DNA of 14,319 nt from the NCBI GenBank assembly GCA_007131435.1, contig SLQM01000033.1, forward strand, positions 1 to 14,319, written 5' to 3'. The notes below the pieces were generated by a model. It was not told the DNA's origin, did no database searches, and saw only the letters and a program-made list of their open reading frames with translations. The position numbers and the translations under genes are program-made. Positions 1-6,591 of the stretch are shown piece by piece. This DNA is from Syntrophomonadaceae bacterium (lineage in GTDB: Bacteria; Bacillota; Dethiobacteria; DTU022). Position 1 is the stretch's first letter; each line of letters begins with the position of its first letter.

Positions 1-14
1 TAAAAATACCAGAT

Positions 15-40
15 AAAAAAAGAACACTTTTCAGTGTCCT
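15..40 (-). terminator. Intrinsic terminator after tsf
   Basis: Read on the minus strand, an 8-bp stem (AGGACACT with AGTGTTCT, including one G-U pair) closes a GAAA tetraloop and is followed at once by a run of T residues (plus-strand A's at 15-20). The stem begins about 8 nt after the tsf stop codon. This is the standard form of a Rho-independent terminator and marks the end of the rpsB-tsf transcript. Confidence 0.85.
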
Positions 41-48
41 TTAAAAAC

Positions 49-675
49 TCAACCGCAACAGCAGGATGATTCATTTTCAACATTCTCACCTATTTCAAAT
101 CGGCTAAAACGTCTAATTATTATATTTTCACCAATTTTAGCCATTAAATGAGTTAACAGCTCTCCTACTGTTAAATCTTCGTCCTTGACAAAAGTTTGAT
201 TCATTAAGCAGTTCTCACTATAGAATTTTTCAATACGCCCTTCAACAATTTTGTCGATAACTTTTTCGGGTTTACCATCATTCAATGCCTGGGCCTTGAT
301 AATTTGTCTTTCTTTATCAAGGATGTTTTCAGGAACCTGGTCTTTAGTCAGGTAAGTTGGGTTTGTTGCAGCTACCTGGAGGCAAATATTGCGTACAAAT
401 TCACGAAATTCATCATTCCTGGCAACAAAATCAGTTTCACAATTTACTTCAACTAATACGCCGATTTTACCGCCCAGGTGAATGTAGGAATCAATAATCC
501 CCTGGTTTGCTGCCCTGTCTGCACGCTTGGCTGCTGCAGACAAGCCTTTTTCCCTTAATATATCTACCGCTTTTTCTTCATTTCCTTCGGCTTCCTGCAA
601 GGCCTTCTTGCAATCCATCATGCCGGCACCGGTTTTTTCCCGCAAAGCCTTGACTATTTTAGCATCAATGTGCAT
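49..675 (-). CDS. tsf: Translation elongation factor Ts (EF-Ts), short form
   Basis: EF-Ts is the cytoplasmic guanine-nucleotide exchange factor that regenerates EF-Tu-GTP during translation. The 208-residue protein has the N-terminal UBA-like domain (residues about 1-50, with GAGMMDCKKAL at 16-26) and the core motif TDFVARN at 81-87, which contacts EF-Tu. It is much shorter than the E. coli protein (about 280 residues) and resembles the short Thermus-type form with a reduced core. The conserved ending RRFSRFEIGE is followed by an unusual tail that finishes Ser-Ser-Cys-Cys-Cys-Gly (203-208). The ATG start is supported by AGGAG about 11 nt upstream and by the usual N-terminus. It lies 26 nt after rpsB, the near-universal order, and is followed directly by a terminator, so pyrH and frr are not in this transcript. 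Confidence 0.97.
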   Translation of the reverse strand: MHIDAKIVKALREKTGAGMMDCKKALQEAEGNEEKAVDILREKGLSAAAKRADRAANQGIIDSYIHLGGKIGVLVEVNCETDFVARNDEFREFVRNICLQVAATNPTYLTKDQVPENILDKERQIIKAQALNDGKPEKVIDKIVEGRIEKFYSENCLMNQTFVKDEDLTVGELLTHLMAKIGENIIIRRFSRFEIGENVENESSCCCG

Positions 676-701
676 CTATTTCTCAACTCCTCTATATGAA
701 A

Positions 702-1700
702 TTATTCAGTTTTTTCTTCAGCTTCTTCGATTTTTCCAGCATTTGATTCAGCTTCTAAAGTATCTTCAACTTCGAGATGAGCTGCTTCTTGGCTTACATC
801 ACTGGTTTTAGTATCAACTGATGTATCTGTTTCTGCGGCAGCTTTCTCGGCCTCTTCTTTTTCCCTCGCTTTTTTAGCTGCTTCAGTGACTTTATCCATT
901 TCAACCGGGACAGCTTCTTCAATCGCTTCTTCACCAGGTGTTTGATCCGCTTCAGTTTCAATCATCATAACTTCCTTTTCAGCTGTATCTTCTTGTTCAT
1001 CTTCACTTGTCGTATCAAGTATCTGCTTACCCTCCAAGACAGCGTCGGCAATTACAGATGTAATTAACTTAACAGCTCTAATAGCGTCATCATTTCCAGG
1101 AATCAAATAATCTATCTCATCTGGATCACAATTTGTATCAACTATAGCAATAACAGGAATGTCAAGTTTTCTAGCTTCAGCTACAGCAATTTTTTCTTTA
1201 CGGGGATCAACAACGTAAACTGCATCAGGCAGTTTTTTCATGTTACGGATTCCACTAAGGAATTTCATGAGGCGTTCTTTTTCATTCAATAAGGTCAATA
1301 CTTCTTTTTTGGTTAAGCGTTCAAAAGTACCGTCTGTTTCCATTTCTTCCAGTTTTAACATCCTGTCAATGCGCTTACGTATCGTATTAAAATTAGTCAA
1401 CATTCCACCTAGCCAGCGATGGTTAACATAATGGGCACCACTTCTTTCGGCTTCAGTGCGTATTGACTCCTGGGCCTGTTTTTTTGTCCCAACAAAAATA
1501 ATATTTCCGCCTTCTGCTATTGTGTCCCGCACGAAATTGTACGCGTTATCCATCAGCTTGACAGTTTTTTGAAGGTCAATAATGTAAATCCCATTTCTTT
1601 CAGTGAAGATGTAGTTTTTCATCTTCGGATTCCAGCGGCGGGTTTGGTGTCCAAAATGAACTCCCGCTTCCAACAACTGTTTCATACTTACTTTAGCCAA
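702..1700 (-). CDS. rpsB: 30S ribosomal protein S2 with a long acidic C-terminal tail
   Basis: S2 is a late-assembling protein of the small ribosomal subunit. Residues 1-225 are canonical: MKQLLEAGVHFGHQTRRWNP near the start, FVGTKKQAQ at 69-77, HRWLGGMLTNF at 94-104, and DPDEIDYLIPGNDDAIRA near 192-209. Bacterial S2 usually ends around residue 230-260. Here the protein continues to 332, with a low-complexity tail of about 107 residues (226-332) rich in Glu, Ala, Asp and Thr, with roughly 37 acidic against 10 basic residues. The start is TTG (1698-1700), giving MAKVSMK, which aligns with the family N-terminus. A perfect AGGAGG lies 7 nt upstream and outweighs the internal ATG at codon 6. It is the first gene of the rpsB-tsf operon and has a strong extended -10 promoter about 110 nt upstream. 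Confidence 0.97.
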   Translation of the reverse strand: MAKVSMKQLLEAGVHFGHQTRRWNPKMKNYIFTERNGIYIIDLQKTVKLMDNAYNFVRDTIAEGGNIIFVGTKKQAQESIRTEAERSGAHYVNHRWLGGMLTNFNTIRKRIDRMLKLEEMETDGTFERLTKKEVLTLLNEKERLMKFLSGIRNMKKLPDAVYVVDPRKEKIAVAEARKLDIPVIAIVDTNCDPDEIDYLIPGNDDAIRAVKLITSVIADAVLEGKQILDTTSEDEQEDTAEKEVMMIETEADQTPGEEAIEEAVPVEMDKVTEAAKKAREKEEAEKAAAETDTSVDTKTSDVSQEAAHLEVEDTLEAESNAGKIEEAEEKTE

Positions 1701-1803
1701 TTTAGTTCCTCCTTTGTTTTGCCACCGCTTGAATCATCGACCTTAACCAAGCTATCAGCCAACAGGTTATAGTCTCAACAAGCGTGAGTTTTATAGATTT
1801 ACC
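1701..1803 (-). promoter_or_regulatory. rpsB 5' leader with SD and possible alternative hairpins
   Basis: The predicted transcript begins near 1803 and runs about 100 nt before the TTG start. It contains AGGAGG at 1708-1713, which decides the rpsB start. A CAAGCG segment (mRNA sense, 1731-1726) close to the SD could pair either with CGCUUG (1784-1779, 6 bp) or with the nearer GCUUG (1752-1748, 5 bp), so two exclusive folds can be drawn. Many ribosomal protein operons are controlled by their own product through the leader, but I do not recognise a named leader class here. The structure is only a suggestion. Confidence 0.35.
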
Positions 1804-1809
1804 AGAGGT

Positions 1810-1838
1810 AGTATAGCATAGTTCAACTCTCATGGCAA
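1810..1838 (-). promoter_or_regulatory. Sigma-A type promoter of rpsB-tsf
   Basis: On the minus strand there is a -35 box TTGCCA (1838-1833), a 17-bp spacer, and a -10 box TATACT (1815-1810) preceded by TGC, which makes an extended -10. The sequence upstream (about 1840-1862) is AT-rich and could act as an UP element. The spacing and match are those of a strong housekeeping promoter, as expected for a ribosomal protein operon. Confidence 0.7.
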
Positions 1839-1901
1839 TTAATTCAGACATTTTATTTAATAATTACAGAGGCCATACCACCTAGCTATCTATTTAGCAT
1901 A

Positions 1902-1930
1902 TTGCAATAGATAAACTCTTAATATAGAAT
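1902..1930 (+). promoter_or_regulatory. Sigma-A type promoter of the DUF1015 gene
   Basis: The plus strand has a -35 box TTGCAA (1902-1907), a 17-bp spacer and a -10 box TAGAAT (1925-1930), about 64 nt upstream of the ATG at 1994. It faces away from the rpsB promoter, so this intergenic region is divergently transcribed. AGGAG at 1982-1986 serves the start codon. Confidence 0.5.
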
Positions 1931-1993
1931 TTTAAATGCAAGAAAGCAACCTTACTTATAAAATAGATTATAAATTTTGATAGGAGATAAACC

Positions 1994-3274
1994 ATGGCAA
2001 TTATTAAACCATTTCGGGGCATCAGGTTCAACTGCTCGCTTGTAAGCGATCCTGGCAAGGTAATAACCCCGCCATACGATGTTATTAGCGAACAGGAACA
2101 GGAAAGGTTGCATAAAAAAAATCCATACAATATAGTTCGACTTGAATACGGGAAAATACTTCCTGAAGATAATGAAGACAATAATCGCTATTCCAGGGCT
2201 GCAGAAACTTTAGAGCAATGGCTGAACAAAAATATCTTGATGCTGGAAGACAAAAGCAGCTACTATCTTTATGAACAGCGTTTTGATTACCAGGGTAAAA
2301 CATATACTCGCAGGGGAATAGCAGCAGCCCTTAAACTGCAGCCATATGAAGATAATATCATATTACCGCATGAACGCACCATGAGTGGCCCAAAAGCAGA
2401 TCGTCTTGAACTGCTTAAAACTACCCGTACCAATACCAGCCCCATTTTTACCTTATATCCAGATCAGGGTAATTTTGTTAATGAAATATTCGAAACTGTC
2501 AATGGGAAAACGCCAGTTTTCGACAGTGGGGAGCATGATGACCAGTCTCACAGGCTTTGGCAAATTGACGATATTGATGGCATATCAGAGATAACTGATC
2601 ATATTAAATCTCAGCCACTTCTAATAGCGGATGGACACCACCGCTATGAAACTGCATTAAATTATAGCCAGCTGTCAAAAGGTAACATTGATAAGCCTTC
2701 TGATTATATCCTTACCGTTATGGTCAGCATGTTTGATCCAGGCCTGCTTGTTTTGCCAACGCACAGGCTCATCAGTGGTATGACAAATACTGAGGTGGTT
2801 AATCTGCAAACAATTCTAAAAGATAATTTTTCGATCCAGCCTTTCAGCAGCACCTCAGAAATTGACCGATCAGGGTTTGTTGCAAAGTTAAAAAATATTA
2901 GCTCTTCCAACAATGGTTTCGGTTTCATTAACCATGACCGGGCTTGCTTCTTAATTCCAAAGAAACTTGAAAAGCAAAATGAACAACCACTTCCCGTGGA
3001 ACTACTTCACGATCTGATTTTAGAACCTTTGCTTGACCATGATCTAGTTAATAAATTTGGCAAAGAGCGTATTTCTTATCCACATGACATTGATTCAGCA
3101 ATAGATGCTGTTTTATCCAGATCTGCAGATACAGCATTTATATTGGATACTGTACCGGTAAATAAAGTCCTAAACTATTCGAGGGCTGGTAAAATAATGC
3201 CTCAAAAAACTACATTTTTCTATCCAAAATTACCTGGAGGTTTAGTTTTATATAACATGGACCGCAGTTTTTAA
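1994..3274 (+). CDS. DUF1015 family protein of unknown biochemical function
   Basis: The 426-residue protein matches the DUF1015 (COG4198) family at full length. Diagnostic stretches are KPFRGIRF (5-12), ITPPYDVIS (24-32), LPHERTMSGPKADRLEL (124-140), LIADGHHRYETALNY (210-224) and the C-terminal PQKTTFFYPKLPGGLVLY (403-420). The DGHHR motif at 213-217 recalls the motif position of ParB-like and SerK-type folds; this link is from memory, not from an alignment. In several anaerobes and Bacteroidetes the family sits next to serA and serC, which suggests a role near serine metabolism, but no such gene is visible here. No signal peptide or membrane segment is seen, so it should be cytoplasmic. ATG is supported by AGGAG 7 nt upstream. 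The gene stands alone and overlaps the convergent deacetylase gene by 4 nt. Confidence 0.9.
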   Translation: MAIIKPFRGIRFNCSLVSDPGKVITPPYDVISEQEQERLHKKNPYNIVRLEYGKILPEDNEDNNRYSRAAETLEQWLNKNILMLEDKSSYYLYEQRFDYQGKTYTRRGIAAALKLQPYEDNIILPHERTMSGPKADRLELLKTTRTNTSPIFTLYPDQGNFVNEIFETVNGKTPVFDSGEHDDQSHRLWQIDDIDGISEITDHIKSQPLLIADGHHRYETALNYSQLSKGNIDKPSDYILTVMVSMFDPGLLVLPTHRLISGMTNTEVVNLQTILKDNFSIQPFSSTSEIDRSGFVAKLKNISSSNNGFGFINHDRACFLIPKKLEKQNEQPLPVELLHDLILEPLLDHDLVNKFGKERISYPHDIDSAIDAVLSRSADTAFILDTVPVNKVLNYSRAGKIMPQKTTFFYPKLPGGLVLYNMDRSF

Positions 3275-4323
3275 AGATCCCAGTATTCCTTTTGCACTGC
3301 AAACACTTCCTCGAGGCGGCTCTCAGCAGTTCTTGAAGGCTTAAGCGCGGGCCCAATTTCACCGCGGGGTAACTCCCACCTGCCAAGGGCATTTAAAACC
3401 TGTTTCACCGCACCTGCCTGTCCTTCAAGATGATACCCGCCTTCTAGACATAGCAGTATTTTACCGCCTGCCCACCGTTCAGCAGCATCCGCTAATTGTT
3501 CAGCCATATTATAGTATCCATTGTAAGTCAGGGACATTCCAGCCAGTGGATCGTGGCGGTAAGCATCCTGTCCGGCAGAAACAAGTAAAATCTCTGGCTT
3601 GTATTGATCTAGTACAGGGATAATAATGTTGCTATAAAACAACTCATATTCGACATCACCACATCCCGGGGGTAGTGGAATATTTACGGTAAACCCTTCA
3701 CCATCACCAAATCCGGTTTCTCTAAGCTGGCCGGTGCCGGGATAAGCAGGGCTTTGATGAATCGATATAAAAAGAACCCCTGAATCACTCTCAAAAGAAT
3801 GCTGTGTACCATTGCCGTGATGAACGTCCCAGTCAACTATTGCAACCCTGCTTAGCCTGTATTCTCGCCTGGCTACTTCAGCAGCGATAGCAATATTATT
3901 GAAGAGACAGAAACCCTGGGCTCTTGATCTTTCTGCATGGTGCCCAGGGGGACGGTTCAAGGCAAATACCTTTCTAATGTTTTGGTTCATAACTTTTCTG
4001 AGGCCTGTTATTGCTCCACCGGCTGATAAAAGGGCAACACGATAGGAGCCTGGAACGATATATGTATCCATGTCAAGAAATTTTTTACCAGAACGACATG
4101 CTTCATCAATTGATTTTATATATTCGCTATCATGAATCAGTGCTATTTCTTCAAATTCTGCCGGCACAGGATCCACCATATTGACTAATCCCTCTGCTGC
4201 AGGCTTATCTAAAACCCTGATAATATGCTCAAGCCTTTCTTTACGCTCAGGGTGCTGCCCCTGGGTATGGATCAGGTAATCCTCATTGTAAACAATACCA
4301 ATGGTTTCTTTTTGGCTAACCAT
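3271..4323 (-). CDS. Histone deacetylase / AcuC / acetylpolyamine amidohydrolase family protein
   Basis: This 350-residue protein is a zinc-dependent deacetylase of the arginase-deacetylase fold. All key residues are present: HPERKERL at 24-31, the His pair in RPPGHH (H128, H129), zinc ligands D166 and H168 in DWDVHHGNG, the third ligand D253 in SAGQDAYRHDPL, and the catalytic Tyr297 in LEGGYH. Family members remove acetyl or other acyl groups from lysine side chains (AcuC acting on acetyl-CoA synthetase) or from polyamines; sequence alone does not choose the substrate. There is no signal peptide, so it is cytoplasmic. The ATG has GGGAGG about 6 nt upstream. The start overlaps the end of the thioesterase gene by 8 nt, so it is probably translated from the same mRNA as the last gene of the dnaE cluster. 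Confidence 0.93.
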   Translation of the reverse strand: MVSQKETIGIVYNEDYLIHTQGQHPERKERLEHIIRVLDKPAAEGLVNMVDPVPAEFEEIALIHDSEYIKSIDEACRSGKKFLDMDTYIVPGSYRVALLSAGGAITGLRKVMNQNIRKVFALNRPPGHHAERSRAQGFCLFNNIAIAAEVARREYRLSRVAIVDWDVHHGNGTQHSFESDSGVLFISIHQSPAYPGTGQLRETGFGDGEGFTVNIPLPPGCGDVEYELFYSNIIIPVLDQYKPEILLVSAGQDAYRHDPLAGMSLTYNGYYNMAEQLADAAERWAGGKILLCLEGGYHLEGQAGAVKQVLNALGRWELPRGEIGPALKPSRTAESRLEEVFAVQKEYWDL

Positions 4324-4756
4324 TTTGCCCTCCCTTATTCTCTTTCTTTTTCAAGTGCTTTTGAAAGACAATTCCATAAAAAGGGGCTGTGCTTTTTAAT
4401 GCAACCGGGCGCCCTTTCATATTTATAAAAGCATGTTCTGTATATCCTGAAGCATGAAGCTTTTCTTCTTTTCTAATTTCATAATGAAATGTAAGGCGTA
4501 CATTTCCAAGCTGATCTAGCCGAGTAATAATGGTTAGCAAATCATCATAGCTGACTGCGTGTTTATATTCACAAAAAACTTTAAGCACAGGCAGGAATAA
4601 ACCGCTTTTTTCAAACTCAGCATAGGGCATACCTACTTTTCTCATCAGTTCTGTTCTGCCTACTTCAAACCAGACAAGGTAATTTGCATGATAGGCCATA
4701 CCCATCTGATCTGTTTCCTTGTAGCGAACTCGCACCTTTGCTTCAGATTTAAACAA
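4316..4756 (-). CDS. YbgC/FadM-type acyl-CoA thioesterase (4-hydroxybenzoyl-CoA thioesterase family)
   Basis: This is a single-domain hotdog-fold protein of about 146 residues that should hydrolyse acyl-CoA thioesters. The family signature TDQMGMAYHANYLVWFE carries the active-site Asp (D16 with this start), His and Tyr near the N-terminus. Helix residues GRTELMRKVGM follow, as in YbgC. I chose TTG at 4754-4756 because AGGAG (4767-4771) then lies 10 nt upstream. A longer reading from TTG at 4763-4765 leaves only 1 nt between that site and the start. The gene follows pyk after a gap of about 66 nt in which I see no terminator, and overlaps the deacetylase gene by 8 nt. The acyl chain preference cannot be read from the sequence. 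Confidence 0.9.
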   Translation of the reverse strand: MFKSEAKVRVRYKETDQMGMAYHANYLVWFEVGRTELMRKVGMPYAEFEKSGLFLPVLKVFCEYKHAVSYDDLLTIITRLDQLGNVRLTFHYEIRKEEKLHASGYTEHAFINMKGRPVALKSTAPFYGIVFQKHLKKKENKGGQNG

Positions 4757-4822
4757 AAGCAGCAATCTCCTATCTTTTATTAATCAATAATAACAAATTT
4801 GCAGGCTGAAAATAGATTAATT

Positions 4823-6571
4823 CTAAAGCACATTTGCTTCACCCCTGTATACTAAGCCCCTGGTAGCATCGACAGTAATAATTTCGCCATCTTTAATTTC
4901 ATTTACAGCATTTTCTACACCAACAATACAGGGCTTACCCAGGTTAATTGCCACGATTGCGCTATGTGAAGTTAAACCTCCTTCTTCAGTAATCAACGCT
5001 GATGCTTTTTTAATGGCTGGCAGGTAACTTTTATTTGTGACCCTTGATACAAGGACCTGTCCTTCCTTAAAACCCTCAAGGTCTTTCTCACTTTTAGCAA
5101 TAAATGCTTTGCCACTTGCAGAAGATTTGCCTACTCCGGTGCCCTTCACGATAACCTCCCCCACGGTTTCAACACGCAAAAGATTTGTTGTACCTGATAC
5201 ACCTACCGGGACTCCTGCAGTAATGATTACCAGTTCACCATCCTTTATTACTCCTTCTTTCAGTGATGCCTGGATAGCATTAGAAAACATATCATCCGTT
5301 GAGCTGACCGGGGGACAGATTACTGCCCTTACTCCCCAGGTAAGTGTTAGCTGTGATGCAACCCTGCGCCTCGAAGAAACTGCCACTACTGGCGCTTTTG
5401 GTTTATATTTTGAAACCATTCGAGCTGTGTGGCCCGACTGAGTTGCAGTTATAATGGCATTTGCTCCAAGTTCATGTGCAATGTGGCAGGTAGAAAAGCT
5501 GATAGCATCAGTTACCGTTTTCTTAATTGTTGAACTCAATTTATCCATTATACCTTTATAATCAAGCCCCTCTTCCGTTCTTTGCGCAATCCTGCTCATA
5601 GTTTCTACTGCTTGAACGGGGAATCTACCCACGGCAGTTTCACCTGAGAGCATTACTGCATCTGTTCCGTCAATTATCGCATTTGCCACATCACTTGCCT
5701 CTGCCCTGGTAGGCCGTGGATTTCTAATCATACTATCCAGCATTTGTGTAGCGGTAATAACTGGTTTCCCTAACATATTGCATTTTCTAATAAACTCTTT
5801 CTGAAGCAGTGGGACCTCCTCTGGAGGCATTTCGACACCCAGATCTCCACGGGCAACCATGACTCCATCTGCCACCTCGAGTATTTCATTATAATTATCA
5901 ACACCTTCCTGGCTTTCTATTTTCGCCAGGATCATGATGCTTCCGCCATGTTTTTCTATTAATTTTCTAATTTCAAGAATATCATCAGCGCCCCTTGTAA
6001 AGGATGCAGCTAAAAAATCTATCTCATTTTCTAAAGCAACTAGTATATCTCGTGAATCAGCTTCACTAAGCGCCGGGAGGTTAATTCTTGTTCCAGGAGT
6101 GTTCAGGCCTTTATAGCTGTATAGTTCCCCACCATGTACAACCCTGCATATAATATTATTGCCCCTGACTTCAATTACTTCAAGCTTAATTAGGCCGTCA
6201 TCAATTAATATAATGCACCCTTTTCTTAAATCGTTGTGCAAACCTGGATAGGTTACGGAAACCTTATTATCGGCTCCTTCTACCTTTTCCGTTGTTAGAA
6301 TAAATTCTTGTCCGTCTTTCAGGGGTAATGGTTCTTCAAGAAGGTTGCCTGTTCTTACTTCTGGGCCCCTGGTATCAAATAAAAATCCTACATTTTTGCT
6401 TTCCTGCCTGCTAACTTCTCTTATCATTTCTAAACGTCTCAGGTGATCTTCAGTGCTACCATGTGAAAGGTTAAGCCTAGCAACATCCATTCCTGCTAAG
6501 ATTAAATCTTTAATTCTTTCCTTTGAATCAATACTGGGGCCAATAGTACATACTATTTTTGTTCTTCTCAC
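4823..6571 (-). CDS. pyk: Pyruvate kinase with extra C-terminal PEP-utiliser-like domain
   Basis: It converts phosphoenolpyruvate and ADP to pyruvate and ATP in glycolysis. The order is a TIM barrel with inserted B domain (about 1-345), a C domain (about 350-470) and an extra C-terminal domain (about 485-582). Visible motifs are MRRTKIVCTIGPS (1-13), ARLNLSHG (31-38), FDTRGPEVR (65-73), the catalytic Lys/Glu region ILAKIES (214-220), MVARGDLGVE (238-247) and MLSGETAVG (307-315). Glu71 matches the residue that is Glu in K+-dependent enzymes and Lys in K+-independent ones, so K+ dependence is predicted. The extra domain has GGLTSHSAIVA (531-541), like the PEP-utiliser phosphohistidine motif and the Bacillus-type tail. 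GTG at 6569-6571 is the start: GGAGG lies 8 nt upstream, while the upstream in-frame TTG at 6584-6586 overlaps that site. It follows pfkA by 20 nt. Confidence 0.97.
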   Translation of the reverse strand: MRRTKIVCTIGPSIDSKERIKDLILAGMDVARLNLSHGSTEDHLRRLEMIREVSRQESKNVGFLFDTRGPEVRTGNLLEEPLPLKDGQEFILTTEKVEGADNKVSVTYPGLHNDLRKGCIILIDDGLIKLEVIEVRGNNIICRVVHGGELYSYKGLNTPGTRINLPALSEADSRDILVALENEIDFLAASFTRGADDILEIRKLIEKHGGSIMILAKIESQEGVDNYNEILEVADGVMVARGDLGVEMPPEEVPLLQKEFIRKCNMLGKPVITATQMLDSMIRNPRPTRAEASDVANAIIDGTDAVMLSGETAVGRFPVQAVETMSRIAQRTEEGLDYKGIMDKLSSTIKKTVTDAISFSTCHIAHELGANAIITATQSGHTARMVSKYKPKAPVVAVSSRRRVASQLTLTWGVRAVICPPVSSTDDMFSNAIQASLKEGVIKDGELVIITAGVPVGVSGTTNLLRVETVGEVIVKGTGVGKSSASGKAFIAKSEKDLEGFKEGQVLVSRVTNKSYLPAIKKASALITEEGGLTSHSAIVAINLGKPCIVGVENAVNEIKDGEIITVDATRGLVYRGEANVL

Positions 6572-6579
6572 AATGTTAA

Positions 6580-6584
6580 CCTCC
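6580..6584 (-). promoter_or_regulatory. Ribosome binding site that fixes the pyk GTG start
   Basis: GGAGG on the minus strand lies 8 nt before GTG (6571-6569). The alternative in-frame TTG (6586-6584) shares its last base with this site, so it cannot be the start that the site serves. The protein should therefore begin MRRTKIVC rather than five residues earlier. Confidence 0.8.
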
Positions 6585-6591
6585 AAATCAT

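Noticed and set aside
1894..2181. Minus-strand ORF of 95 codons with hydrophobic stretches near the rpsB/DUF1015 gap
   Set aside because: Most of it is antisense to the DUF1015 N-terminus and it covers that gene's promoter; no ribosome site is seen, so a small membrane protein is not supported.
4757..4822. Possible promoter or terminator between pyk and the thioesterase gene
   Set aside because: The gap is AT-rich but has no hairpin with a T run and no convincing -35/-10 pair.
5037..5441. Plus-strand ORF of 134 codons opposite pyk
   Set aside because: It lies fully antisense to a clearly conserved pyruvate kinase and has no ribosome site or recognisable protein features.
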